DNA from: Lachnospiraceae bacterium UBA3310 | GTDB taxonomy: Bacteria > Bacillota > Clostridia > Lachnospirales > Lachnospiraceae | Length of the DNA: 64,000 nt | Direction: 5' to 3' | Assembly (NCBI GenBank): GCA_002361355.1 | Contig: DESQ01000019.1 | Location: 1 to 64,000, forward strand | Position numbers and translations under genes: made by a program | Notes under the pieces: generated by a model | Told to the model about the DNA's origin: nothing | Database searches by the model: none | The model's input: the letters and a program-made list of their open reading frames with translations, nothing else | Shown: piece by piece, positions 51,053 through 60,048 of the stretch | How positions within the stretch are numbered: the first letter of the stretch is position 1 | How the letters are laid out: each line of letters opens with the position of its first letter

Positions 51053-52498
51053 TTATTTTCCGCATATATTTATCAGCTCAACAACATATTTTCTATAGAA
51101 CAGGCAAGTTGTCACCATAAAACTTATAAAATAAAATAGCATGGCTTTCCATCCGCCGTCCCATACAATATTAACCGTATAAAAAAAAGACATCTCCACT
51201 AAAACATAAACAAAATTTTTAAGCCAGTTCGTATGAAAATCTTTAACTAAAAATCCGGCTGAACAGAGATACCATATTATCAATGTTATAATGGAAGCAA
51301 CTGAAAATGCAACCGGTTCACGAAAAAACATATAGCCCCCACAATTCAGTATACCTCCTACCAAAAGTATGCTGAGCGCAATAAGTAAATAGTGTTTTAG
51401 TCGTTCTAATACTTTGTAGTAAGTAAATATAATCATGTTAATACAACTGGACAATGCCAGTCCCGGCATAATAATCTGTAAATACTTCAGCGCTGGTGTA
51501 TAATCCGGCAAAAACCATTTTACAAAAAAAGTCATGGGAAAATATGCCGTAAGCAAAAAAAATACAACAACAGACACTGTTGCCATTAACATCGGAAATT
51601 TAGACACCGCATCCCGCACTTCCAAACGTTTCAAGCTCGGAAACATAACTGTCGCAATTGCGCTTATAATTACAGTAACCATATTAGCAATGCTGTACGC
51701 GAATGCATACAACGAATATGTTTTTATATCAAAAAATATTTCAACCATTTGACTGTCCAATATAAAAATTAAATGCGCAACCTGATATGAAATGGTTAAC
51801 AAAATACCCACTGCAAAAATTTTTTTAATTTGGGAAACCCTCTCTCTTAGAGCATCCGTCTTTCCAATAGTTAAGTCTTTATATGTCACCATATACCATA
51901 CAAGCAATGCCGCATCTATCAAAACAACACACAAAATATAGGCCGCCCCATTTGGCTGTAAAATGTCTAATCGATCCAATACGACTATAACACCCAGCGC
52001 CAAGATCTGCATCAATGCCTGTATCACATTTCGTAATGTATATTCTTTAAACTGCATCACAGCCTGAGATATAAACTTATAATATGTTGCCAAATTGGCA
52101 AACAGTGCATCTATCCCTATCATACTAAAAATATAACGTTGCATTCCCCGGCAAGCAACAAATGATATTACAACAATTAGCGTAGAAACTATCATCTGGA
52201 ATTTGATAAAAAACTTTGTATAAGCTCTGAATTCTTTCTGGTTTATTTCTTGATAGTCCTTTCCCCCGTAGATCAGTAATATCCCATCCGAAAAGCCAAA
52301 ATGGAGCATCATCGCATATACGAGGTATAATGTAAACGTTTTGTAGTAGCCATATTCCACAACTCCTAACACTTTTGGAACAACAAGCCATGTCAAAGCC
52401 TTTGCCATAAGCAATGCCACATTTCCTAATACCACCAATACAATTCCACCTGCTGCCCCCTTTTTTATTGTATTTCCCGTTTTCGACCTTTGCATCAT
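51053..52498 (-). CDS. Polysaccharide repeat-unit flippase (Wzx-like)
   Basis: A polytopic 481-residue transporter of the MOP superfamily with about 12-14 membrane segments, beginning GAAGGIVLVVLGNVALLMAK. Moves lipid-linked repeat units outward. Frame opens at 52528, but the ATG at 52498 overlaps the GT2 stop as ATGA, the usual coupling, and is taken here; the exact start remains uncertain. Confidence 0.88.
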   Translation of the reverse strand: MMQRSKTGNTIKKGAAGGIVLVVLGNVALLMAKALTWLVVPKVLGVVEYGYYKTFTLYLVYAMMLHFGFSDGILLIYGGKDYQEINQKEFRAYTKFFIKFQMIVSTLIVVISFVACRGMQRYIFSMIGIDALFANLATYYKFISQAVMQFKEYTLRNVIQALMQILALGVIVVLDRLDILQPNGAAYILCVVLIDAALLVWYMVTYKDLTIGKTDALRERVSQIKKIFAVGILLTISYQVAHLIFILDSQMVEIFFDIKTYSLYAFAYSIANMVTVIISAIATVMFPSLKRLEVRDAVSKFPMLMATVSVVVFFLLTAYFPMTFFVKWFLPDYTPALKYLQIIMPGLALSSCINMIIFTYYKVLERLKHYLLIALSILLVGGILNCGGYMFFREPVAFSVASIITLIIWYLCSAGFLVKDFHTNWLKNFVYVLVEMSFFYTVNIVWDGGWKAMLFYFISFMVTTCLFYRKYVVELINICGK

Positions 52499-53508
52499 TT
52501 TCTGAAAGTCTCTTTTGCCTCTTTCCATAACATAGCCATCCCATGTCCCAAATTATACTTCACAATAATGCCACAGCCAAAATAATATATCTTCCTGCTC
52601 AAAGAAAGCTCTTTTGATCGATATAATTGTTTTCTATAACACTTTAATTTTGGTAACAGCTCCTCTATCTCACTACCAAATCCATAAATACAATACGCTT
52701 CAAAAATCATTTTTCTCAAACACATCTGATAGCGCAATTCAGCTAATGGAACTAGCCGTTCTGACTTTCCTTGGCATTTATATATAATATGATCCCATGC
52801 AACGAGATTACTCAATTTACTTTTTCCTATACTACAGTTTCTCGAGACATTTTTACCATGAATCACATAATGATAAAAAATTTCATTTAAAACAACGGCA
52901 TTTCTAATAGATACAATATAATCGCACCAAAAAGCACCATCTTCACATTCATATAAGTTTTCATCAAAAAAAACTTTATTTTCTATTTGAACGTCTCTTT
53001 TTCCTATCTTGTTCCCCGGAATGAGTGAAATGCCGGTTGCAGTCGATGGTCTTATCAATAATTTTAATGTGCAAACCGCATCCAAAAAAGAATCGCGGTG
53101 TTTATAACTAAGCTTTTCAAGCCTTCCTGTCCCGTCTACATACTCCTTGCTAATTCCGCAGCAAACCATATCCGCATCTTGTTCTTCCATCGCGGCAATC
53201 ATTTTTTCATACATATCGGGTTCAATATAATCATCCGAATCAACAAAAGCAAAATACTTTCCCCGCGCCTTTTCCAATCCCCCGTTTCTGGCAGCGCTGA
53301 CACCAGCATTCTGCTGATGGATTACAATAATTCTTTTATCTTCTTCCGCCAGTTTATCGCACAATACACCCGAATGATCCGTAGATCCATCATCAACCAA
53401 TATAATCTCTATATTCTGCAGGCTACTTGCCGCTACCGATTTTACACATCTTTCCAAAAAACTTTCTCTGTTGTAAACCGGAATAATAACGCTTAAAACA
53501 GGCTCCAA
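52495..53508 (-). CDS. Family 2 glycosyltransferase
   Basis: A 337-residue GT-A transferase. SVIIPVYNRESFLERCV starts the nucleotide-sugar domain, with EIILVDDGSTD and the metal-binding DSDDYIEPDMYE. It adds one sugar of the capsule repeat on the inner membrane face. Starts with TTG at 53508: the NeuB stop TAA lies just before it and GGGGAGG is eight bases upstream. Overlaps the flippase gene by four bases. Confidence 0.93.
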   Translation of the reverse strand: MEPVLSVIIPVYNRESFLERCVKSVAASSLQNIEIILVDDGSTDHSGVLCDKLAEEDKRIIVIHQQNAGVSAARNGGLEKARGKYFAFVDSDDYIEPDMYEKMIAAMEEQDADMVCCGISKEYVDGTGRLEKLSYKHRDSFLDAVCTLKLLIRPSTATGISLIPGNKIGKRDVQIENKVFFDENLYECEDGAFWCDYIVSIRNAVVLNEIFYHYVIHGKNVSRNCSIGKSKLSNLVAWDHIIYKCQGKSERLVPLAELRYQMCLRKMIFEAYCIYGFGSEIEELLPKLKCYRKQLYRSKELSLSRKIYYFGCGIIVKYNLGHGMAMLWKEAKETFRK

Positions 53509-54393
53509 TTATGTCGCCTCCCCACAGTCTTTTCTATACTTTAACTTCTTCCGCTGTTCCATTTCGATTGGAAGAATTTCTTCCGGTTTCAATTTCAGCG
53601 CCTCATAAACCGCCTTCAAATTTCTGACCAGTTTACGAACACCGTCCGGCTCCAATGACGCCGCATGATCTGTTCCTTTCCATGTTCTGTCCAACGTATA
53701 ATGTCTCTCTATCATAGCCGCTCCCAACGTATAAGCGGCAACGTCTACTGCAATTCCCAAATGATGTCCTGAAAATCCAATTGCTTTAACTCTGTCTTCG
53801 TACTGTTCCCGCATCCGTCTGATTTCCAAAAGGCACACATCCGCAAACGGAACCGGATACCCGGAAACACAATTAAACAGGATTAAATCCTTTGCCCTAT
53901 CATATTCCTCAAATAATTGAACTATTTTTTCTTCCTCAGTATGTGTGGTCATTCCAAAAGATACCTGCACCTCTCCTTCATAGTTCTCACACAGCCACTG
54001 TAACATTTCATAATGATTGTTACATGCCGAAGGTATCTTGATAAAAACAGGCTTTAATGATGCAATTTCCTTTGCTGAAGTCATATCCCACACAGACGCC
54101 GCATATGTAATACCCGCTTCTTCACACCACTGTTTGAGCAGCGCATGCTCTTCTACCGTAAATTCCAGAGCTTCTCTATGCTCGCCATATGTTTTTCCAT
54201 AAGAATTGTAAGGGTTTGGGTGCGGCGCGTTATACTGCTCCGGCGTTAATAATTCTTTAGGACATCTTTTTTGAAATTTGATTGCGTCCGCCTTACAAAA
54301 TGCAGCCGCAGTTGCGATCATTTCATGCGCAATCTCCATCTGCCCCATGTGGTTACATCCTGCTTCCGCTATTACATAAGGAGGCTTGTACAT
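53509..54393 (-). CDS. neuB: Nonulosonic (N-acetylneuraminate-type) acid synthase, without SAF domain
   Basis: Condenses phosphoenolpyruvate with a six-carbon amino sugar to make a sialic-type acid. The TIM barrel is intact: VIAEAGCNHMGQ, DAIKFQKR, FIKIPSACN, VSFGMTTHTEEE and GFSGHHLG with ERHYTLDRTWKGTDHAASLEP. At 294 residues it lacks the C-terminal SAF (antifreeze-like) domain of about 50-60 residues found in most NeuB. Sugar specificity (Neu, Leg or Kdn type) cannot be read. ATG at 54393 with GAGGAAGG. Confidence 0.9.
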   Translation of the reverse strand: MYKPPYVIAEAGCNHMGQMEIAHEMIATAAAFCKADAIKFQKRCPKELLTPEQYNAPHPNPYNSYGKTYGEHREALEFTVEEHALLKQWCEEAGITYAASVWDMTSAKEIASLKPVFIKIPSACNNHYEMLQWLCENYEGEVQVSFGMTTHTEEEKIVQLFEEYDRAKDLILFNCVSGYPVPFADVCLLEIRRMREQYEDRVKAIGFSGHHLGIAVDVAAYTLGAAMIERHYTLDRTWKGTDHAASLEPDGVRKLVRNLKAVYEALKLKPEEILPIEMEQRKKLKYRKDCGEAT

Positions 54394-54414
54394 AAATTTT
54401 CCTTCCTCTCATCA

Positions 54415-55428
54415 TCATAATTCCTGCAGTTCATATTTCAATTCACTTAAGAATCTCTCGTTTAAGTTAATTTTCGTCTCTGCATTCGCTGTTTCAACTG
54501 CGCTTGTACATAATCCTACTGCGAATTTAAATTTAACGCCTAAAATATTCAACAATTCGCTTGGATAATTTCCTTTTAAAATCATTTCTTCCGGAAAATC
54601 ATACTGTGTCGTATCTCTTGGATGAACCTTTACAAATACTTTTCCGTATTTTGCATAATACTCCGCAAGCTCTTTATAAATCCTGATCTTTTCCTCTTCT
54701 TTTACATAACCGTCTTCGGAAATCGGCTGTGTATAAAGAATTCCGTTCGCTTCTTTTCTTAAGCTTTCAATTTCTTTTCTGTCCTGCCCATCCACAAACA
54801 AATCAAGCAGTTCCTGCTTTTCTGTTTGACTAAAATCTACATTTAGTGTAAACTGCTTCAATTCCGGTATCGGGTAATTTGAAAACAACTCTTTATTTTG
54901 GACATAAACTCCTTTCAATCTATCATCTTTCCAAAACTCTTTTTGGTTTCCATAAAGACATTTTAACCATAATACAAACGCTTTTTCATCCGGCAACGCA
55001 CTCTGCGCACATCCTTCTTCAATAAAAATGCTTTCCTTACAATACCGGAACCAAAGAGATGCCGGATAAGATACTAATGCTCTATTCCACATATAGTTTA
55101 CTAAAAAAAAATCTCGTTTTTGCGAACGAAGTTCTTTTAACACGCGTTCCATTATGGCAAAGTTTTCTATATCGCATAGTCCAACTATGCGACGAATCAC
55201 ACTTTTCTTAATCACTTTACATACACTTCCTCGCTGTTCCATTTTTAAAGCTATTTCTTTAAAATATTCTATATTTTTTTGAGCATATGCCGGCAATATC
55301 AAACCACATTTGCCATACAAATCAGCCTTCATAATCAATGCGACCGTAATCAAAATGTGATACGGCGAACCGCATACAAAAATGATTTTATCAGACCTTT
55401 CCCTCAATATTTCCGCAATCTTTATCAT
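54415..55428 (-). CDS. GT52-like glycosyltransferase, candidate sialyltransferase
   Basis: A 337-residue protein that begins IIFVCGSPYHILITVALI, the N-terminal pattern of GT52 enzymes, and has the sialyltransferase-type His-Pro motif in FVKVHPRDTTQYDF near residue 267. GT52 includes CMP-sialic acid transferases of Gram-negative lipooligosaccharides. With neuA and neuB beside it, transfer of a sialic-type acid to the capsule repeat is likely. ATG at 55428 follows AAGGATG. Confidence 0.78.
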   Translation of the reverse strand: MIKIAEILRERSDKIIFVCGSPYHILITVALIMKADLYGKCGLILPAYAQKNIEYFKEIALKMEQRGSVCKVIKKSVIRRIVGLCDIENFAIMERVLKELRSQKRDFFLVNYMWNRALVSYPASLWFRYCKESIFIEEGCAQSALPDEKAFVLWLKCLYGNQKEFWKDDRLKGVYVQNKELFSNYPIPELKQFTLNVDFSQTEKQELLDLFVDGQDRKEIESLRKEANGILYTQPISEDGYVKEEEKIRIYKELAEYYAKYGKVFVKVHPRDTTQYDFPEEMILKGNYPSELLNILGVKFKFAVGLCTSAVETANAETKINLNERFLSELKYELQEL

Positions 55429-55502
55429 ATGGTTTCACATCCTTATGTCAGGTTTATGCTCAGAGATTACTCTTAAATCTATCTGCTATATCAATATTCA
55501 CG

Positions 55503-56279
55503 CTAATTCAATGGTATCCTTCGATTTTTGAATCCCAGTACCCGCATAAGAAAATCAAACTTTTTATCAAATTCATTTTTTCTGTCCAATAATGCCACCT
55601 TGCATTCCACATACCGATACCCGTTTTTCTCAATCCAAATATCCAGCATATGTTCGGCAATATATCCAATAATTCTTTTTCTGTCATCTTCTATAGTTTT
55701 TTCCAGCGCATTCAATATTGAAAATTCCCATTCACAAAAATCATCTAAAAGACTTTTTTTCATAATAAACATATTGCACATATGTCCGGATTTACGCGAC
55801 ATTACTTCATTTACAGCCTTATCGTATTCCGGAGAAATGGAGTGAATCGCTTCGCGCAAATTAACCAAATCAGAGGGTATAGAAAAGTCATATCCATTAT
55901 AATGTTCTTCTAAAGTTACCATTCTATAATTTCTTTTTTGGGGTAATATAATATCTGCTTTATCAAGCAACTGTGCCGCTTCGTTTTGAGTCAAAATACT
56001 CTCAAAAACACCTTCTCTTTTTCTCTTTAACATGAAATGTCTTCGATATTGCACTAACCCCATATAATCGCAATCCAAATTTTTCCAGCCCCAGTATAAC
56101 CCTGTAAGTTCACTCCATGAACTATTCTTTGATGAAATATTGTCGCCGGTGTTATCTCCAATAAATCCTAAATCCGTTTTCCCTTCTTTTCCTACATGAA
56201 GAGGAATATACATATCATCTTTAGGCATTTGAAAATTTTTATGAGTTGCTATCAAAATTTTTATTTTCTTATTTTCCAT
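55503..56279 (-). CDS. DUF4422 glycosyltransferase-like protein
   Basis: A 258-residue DUF4422 protein: ILIATHKNFQMP, GKEGKTDLGFIGDNTGDNIS, then ELTGLYWGWKN and GLVQYRRHF. The family is common in capsule loci of gut bacteria, often fused to or next to glycosyltransferases, and is presumed to add a hexose. The ribosome site is weak (GGTGAT). Head gene of the sugar-specific part, after the Rpn-type gene. Confidence 0.85.
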   Translation of the reverse strand: MENKKIKILIATHKNFQMPKDDMYIPLHVGKEGKTDLGFIGDNTGDNISSKNSSWSELTGLYWGWKNLDCDYMGLVQYRRHFMLKRKREGVFESILTQNEAAQLLDKADIILPQKRNYRMVTLEEHYNGYDFSIPSDLVNLREAIHSISPEYDKAVNEVMSRKSGHMCNMFIMKKSLLDDFCEWEFSILNALEKTIEDDRKRIIGYIAEHMLDIWIEKNGYRYVECKVALLDRKNEFDKKFDFLMRVLGFKNRRIPLN

Positions 56280-56316
56280 AATTATTATTCATCACCAAAA
56301 TTTTTTATATATAAAA

Positions 56317-56354
56317 CCCCCGACATAAGCCACTTATATACCTTACATCGGGAG
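56317..56354 (-). terminator. Possible terminator after the Rpn-type gene
   Basis: On the minus strand a near-perfect hairpin (CCCGATGTAAG / CTTATGTCGGG, small mismatches) followed by GGTTTTATATATAAAA. Confidence 0.55.
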
Positions 56355-56391
56355 TTCACCTTACACATAATGTAATCGCACATCTTATCTG

Positions 56392-57531
56392 CTACTCATC
56401 TTCCTGCTTCCAGTATTTTTCCATTTTTTCCTCTGCTTCCGCTTCTTCCAGAGAAAAAATATCCTGAATACTTTCTTTCACTTCCTGATGACTCTGACCG
56501 GAAGAACAGCCCTTTTCAATAAACTTTCTGATGGCGTTCATGTGTTTTTCCGTAATAATCTCTATTTTTTCTGTAATAGTTTCTATTCTTTCACTCTGCA
56601 ACATAACAATCGGTCTCATAATCCCACGCACATCCTTCTTTAAATCAGGCTCATTTTTCAGAAGATACCCACAGGTCATATCCAATAATTCAATTATATC
56701 TTTCCCTGCTGCATCTGTCAACGTTCCGTTCTCTTTTTCACGGTCTATTATCATGATACATTCCCGAATAAATTCTGTCAAATCTTTTCTTACAACTTCT
56801 GCTATCGGTTGTCTTACACCATTCCTTTTACTGTTGAGATACTTCCGGAATCGAATAGGAAGAAATGGAATCAGCATATTCAGATGCTTTTTCTCAATCA
56901 TTTCCATTGTATAGCTTTGCACATTCATTACGGGGATTCTGTACTCATGAGTTGTCCCATCCGCAAATTTAATCAGGCAGGTTTCTTCTACTGGCATATG
57001 ATTCATATTGTTCAAGTACAAAATAACGCTTCGCGGCATCACCAGTTCATGACCCATATCGGTATATGCTTTCTTCCTATAATTTTCAATTCTATGTACC
57101 ATTCCGATGTGAATATCATACTCCAACATACGCAGCACCATGCCTTTATCTTTATTCATCTGACATTCCATATGATAAATATCCCTATCCCCTATCTGAA
57201 CCGCTATATCTGCAAAGATAGAATTTAATGTGCTGCCACTTCCTTTATGTATACGCCTGACTACATATTCTGTTGCTATTAATCTTATCTCCGCGCTTTC
57301 GGAATATACTTTATGAAACACTTCCTGAATCAAAGGCAATATCAACCATGGATATCTCTCGATTTCTTTTTTAGCCACTTCATCCCATAAATAATATTGT
57401 TCAATAATTTCCGGTGTCATTTCCTCGATTATTTGATCGGGAATAACGCCATAGTATCTGACATCCTCTACTATAGTATTGTGCCTTTTCTTGCTATCAT
57501 TCTTCTTTTGTGTCAAATTTTCTATCGACAT
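56392..57531 (-). CDS. Rpn-family PD-(D/E)XK nuclease (recombination-promoting, transposase-related)
   Basis: A 379-residue protein of the Rpn/PDDEXK_2 transposase-like group. The nuclease core is visible in FADIAVQIGDRDIYHMECQMNKDKG (Asp, then Glu-x-Gln), near residue 120; a helical C-terminal part follows with YLLKNEPDLKKDVRGIM and a charged tail. Rpn proteins promote RecA-independent recombination in E. coli. Own promoter, own hairpin, and position inside the capsule locus suggest later insertion. ATG at 57531 after AAAGGAG. Confidence 0.8.
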   Translation of the reverse strand: MSIENLTQKKNDSKKRHNTIVEDVRYYGVIPDQIIEEMTPEIIEQYYLWDEVAKKEIERYPWLILPLIQEVFHKVYSESAEIRLIATEYVVRRIHKGSGSTLNSIFADIAVQIGDRDIYHMECQMNKDKGMVLRMLEYDIHIGMVHRIENYRKKAYTDMGHELVMPRSVILYLNNMNHMPVEETCLIKFADGTTHEYRIPVMNVQSYTMEMIEKKHLNMLIPFLPIRFRKYLNSKRNGVRQPIAEVVRKDLTEFIRECIMIIDREKENGTLTDAAGKDIIELLDMTCGYLLKNEPDLKKDVRGIMRPIVMLQSERIETITEKIEIITEKHMNAIRKFIEKGCSSGQSHQEVKESIQDIFSLEEAEAEEKMEKYWKQEDE

Positions 57532-57735
57532 TTTTCTCCTTTCATGCCTTCAGCTATGAAAGAAGTATAAAAAGAATAACTACAGATACGCTTTCATTAC
57601 TTATGGCTTCGTTAAAATAAATAGTTGAAATTCTTTGGCGATAAACCTGAATTTTTCTTACATTCCCGAAAAACGGGAAAATAGAAATGTGCTATCAGAA
57701 ATAAGAAGTTTTATAACACATTTATAAACATATTT

Positions 57736-57764
57736 ATTTTAACAGAAGTTCGCAATATATGCAA
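57736..57764 (-). promoter_or_regulatory. Promoter of the Rpn-type gene
   Basis: On the minus strand TTGCAT (57759-57764), 17 bases, TAAAAT (57736-57741). The leader of about 200 bases contains a small TTCCCG/CGGGAA hairpin (57663-57678). Confidence 0.5.
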
Positions 57765-57829
57765 GCGATTTTTAGTACACATCCATTCCGTTATAAGGTA
57801 TATAATTTTCAAGGTTCTCTTTTTAACCC

Positions 57830-58543
57830 CTAGTACGCTCCCTCCCTGTCAAACACCGCAGGGATTGTCCTCAAAATAATCTTAATATCTGTCCACAGAC
57901 TCATATTCTCTATGTAGTCCAAATCCAACTCCACCCAGTCTTCCCACTTAATATTAGCTCTTCCGCCAATCTGCCAGTAGCAGGTCAGTCCCGGCTGCAC
58001 CACAAGCCGCTGTCTTTCATAGGCATTACACTCTTCCATCTGAAAAGGTAAGATCGGCCTGGGGCCGACGATGCTCATATCCCCTTTGATAATATTGATC
58101 AATTGAGGCAGTTCATCGATAGAAAACTTCCTGATAAACTTACCCACTTTCGTAATCCGCGGGTCATCCTTAATCTTGAAAGCATGACCCGTCTGTTCAT
58201 TGTCCTTGAGCATCTCCGGAAATCTTGCGTCCGCATCCATCTGCATGCTCCGGAATTTATATATTTTGAAAGGCTTTAAATCCTTTCCGGCTCTCATCTG
58301 GCTGAAAAATACCGGCCCACTGTCCTCCATTTTAATCGCAGCCGCAGTCACCAGAAAGACTGGCGAAAGACATACTAATGCGGCTGTTGACAGCAGAACA
58401 TCCATCCCTCTCTTAATCCTCAGGTAAACAGGATTTTTTCTTCGGTACACTTCCTGCATGTGATGTCTGCCAGCATTCAGTTTTCCAATCCGTGGTGTTG
58501 GTTTTTCGGTGGTATTGACATCCAGCATAATATTTTCGCCCAT
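57830..58543 (-). CDS. Undecaprenyl-phosphate sugar phosphotransferase (priming enzyme)
   Basis: Starts capsule repeat synthesis by placing a sugar-1-phosphate on undecaprenyl phosphate. Short single-helix type (237 residues): membrane hairpin GMDVLLSTAALVCLSPVFLV at about 45-65, then FKIYKFRSM, ISIDELPQLINIIKGDMSIVGPRP in similar form, and QPGLTCYWQIGGR. ATG at 58543 with TTTGGAGTG. Sugar specificity cannot be read. Confidence 0.93.
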   Translation of the reverse strand: MGENIMLDVNTTEKPTPRIGKLNAGRHHMQEVYRRKNPVYLRIKRGMDVLLSTAALVCLSPVFLVTAAAIKMEDSGPVFFSQMRAGKDLKPFKIYKFRSMQMDADARFPEMLKDNEQTGHAFKIKDDPRITKVGKFIRKFSIDELPQLINIIKGDMSIVGPRPILPFQMEECNAYERQRLVVQPGLTCYWQIGGRANIKWEDWVELDLDYIENMSLWTDIKIILRTIPAVFDREGAY

Positions 58544-58572
58544 TTTATCACTCCAAACCCGTTTACCTGCAT

Positions 58573-58596
58573 GTACTGCCGCAAAAGCGGCAGCAC
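58573..58596. other. Hairpin between secreted protein and priming transferase genes
   Basis: Perfect inverted repeat GTACTGCCGC / GCGGCAGCAC-like around AAAA (one mismatch). No T-run; possibly a processing or partial-stop site inside the capsule transcript. Confidence 0.5.
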
Positions 58597-58616
58597 AATC
58601 ACTGTTTTATAGTCGT

Positions 58617-59210
58617 CTAAACTGCCGGCATCTGGATAAACGCCAACGTCCCGAGAGATGTCATATCAACTACAACATGATCTTCCCTGATCTCCGTAAC
58701 GGTAAGTTCCACCCACTGCCCGTTCACTAACTGATAGACTTTAATGTTCTGTCCTGTTTTGATCCCCTGCAAATAAAAATTTACTGTCGCCGTATTAAAG
58801 CCGGTAACAGACGCGTTGATCTGTGCCACATTTAATACGCTTCCGCCCAAAGCAGCCGCCTGCGTTTTCGCCAGCTTCACATTTTCAGCGGTAGGTTTCA
58901 TGACAGAAAATGTCTGGTTGCTTGGTACGCCGTTGATGATAACATGACCGCCCTGTCCAAGAGGCAGAACCGAATCAAGCCCCGGAATCTCTGTCACGGC
59001 ATTGTTCATGTATTCTCCCACCGTCTTATTCTCATCTGCCGCCGCCTTTGCTACGCTGTGTGGAACAGAGGATGCCGTAACGGCAGATACTGTTGCAGCG
59101 GACGTGGAAGATGCCGTGCTGTAGGAATCCGCTGTCGGGCTTGTGGCCGCCAGCACAGGCATAGATACTGTCATCGCGCCTGCAAGTGTCAGTGCTAACA
59201 TTTTTTTCAT
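58617..59210 (-). CDS. Secreted protein of unknown function beside the sortase-like gene
   Basis: 197 residues: signal peptide (MKKMLALTLAGAMTVS, cleavage near VLAA), then a Ser/Thr/Ala low-complexity stretch (about 22-55), then a beta-rich C-terminal domain ending VVDMTSLGTLAFIQMP. No LPxTG-type motif and no anchor. Frame opens at 59297, but the ATG at 59210 follows AAAAGGAGG and begins the signal peptide. Not recognised; its place between the sortase-like lipoprotein and the priming transferase suggests a role at the cell surface in capsule export or attachment. Confidence 0.78.
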   Translation of the reverse strand: MKKMLALTLAGAMTVSMPVLAATSPTADSYSTASSTSAATVSAVTASSVPHSVAKAAADENKTVGEYMNNAVTEIPGLDSVLPLGQGGHVIINGVPSNQTFSVMKPTAENVKLAKTQAAALGGSVLNVAQINASVTGFNTATVNFYLQGIKTGQNIKVYQLVNGQWVELTVTEIREDHVVVDMTSLGTLAFIQMPAV

Positions 59211-59259
59211 GATAACTTCCTCCTTTTCCCGTTGTCCGGGTATCTTTAAATAGAAAACT

Positions 59260-60048
59260 CTATTCGGCAACAATTCGATCAATCGTTCCGGCCGCATCCT
59301 GGGTCAGGATTGCAAGAACAACAAACTGTCTGTCAGATCCGTCTTCTTTCTGTATCGTCAGTGTGATCAGGAAGTGGTAAGGCGTAACTCCTTCCCAGCC
59401 CTCCCGTAAATTCATCGTCATATCCCTGACGCTGTACAAGTCATTTAAAAACTGTTCACAGCCTTCGATATAGGTAAAATCATAGCTGCGCAGCAGGCTC
59501 GTATTCTCTCTTTCATAAGCGGCAAAAATCTCATACGTCAAAACATTGCCGTCCAGATATAAGTACAAACTCTCATGCCGGTCGAAATAATCAGGATCCG
59601 CAAACCGGTATAGCTCCGCAAAAGACCCGTTTCCCTCTTTCCCTGTCTTGCCATGTATCACCGTATTGAAATCACACATACTGGCCTGGTTCGCAAGTTC
59701 AATATAGGCAGCGCCGTTATCATCTTCCTGTCCGTAAGCATCATGGTTCTCATAGAAATCGTCCCCCTGCATACTCTGCAGTACCGGACAGTCTATCTCA
59801 GTCTCCGGTATGTAAATCCACGCGAATATCTCCGGATTTTCTTCCTGCAATGCGGCAAAATCTATCTGTCCGTCCGCCCCGCTCTCACCGGCAATTCCCG
59901 TTGTCTGCACCGGCTCGGCATTATCCTCAGTCTCTTCCTGTAAAGCTGTTTCGTTCTTCCTGCCGCAGCCTGCCAACGCACATGCCACAGACAGGAAAAG
60001 AACGGCATTCCCTATGCATTTTCTTGTCCGTCTACTGTACTTTTTCAT
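59260..60048 (-). CDS. Sortase B-like lipoprotein lacking catalytic residues
   Basis: A 262-residue protein with a lipobox (ACALAGC, Cys28) and a class B sortase fold: FAWIYIPETEIDCPVLQ, DDFYENHDAYG, FNTVIHGKTG, then FAELYRFADPDYFDRH and SDRQFVVLAIL. In true SrtB the last motifs read VIYGHN and TLSTC; here they read VIHGKT and TLTIQ, so the catalytic His is Lys134 and the catalytic Cys is Gln233, while the Arg (240) is kept. It cannot act as a transpeptidase in the normal way. It may be a scaffold or binding protein. Starts at the ATG at 60048, overlapping the LCP gene by 17 bases. Confidence 0.85.
   Translation of the reverse strand: MKKYSRRTRKCIGNAVLFLSVACALAGCGRKNETALQEETEDNAEPVQTTGIAGESGADGQIDFAALQEENPEIFAWIYIPETEIDCPVLQSMQGDDFYENHDAYGQEDDNGAAYIELANQASMCDFNTVIHGKTGKEGNGSFAELYRFADPDYFDRHESLYLYLDGNVLTYEIFAAYERENTSLLRSYDFTYIEGCEQFLNDLYSVRDMTMNLREGWEGVTPYHFLITLTIQKEDGSDRQFVVLAILTQDAAGTIDRIVAE

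Noticed and set aside
57663..57678. TTCCCG/CGGGAA hairpin as a terminator of the priming transferase gene
   Set aside because: Stem is short, no T-run on either strand follows, and it lies in the leader of the Rpn-type gene.
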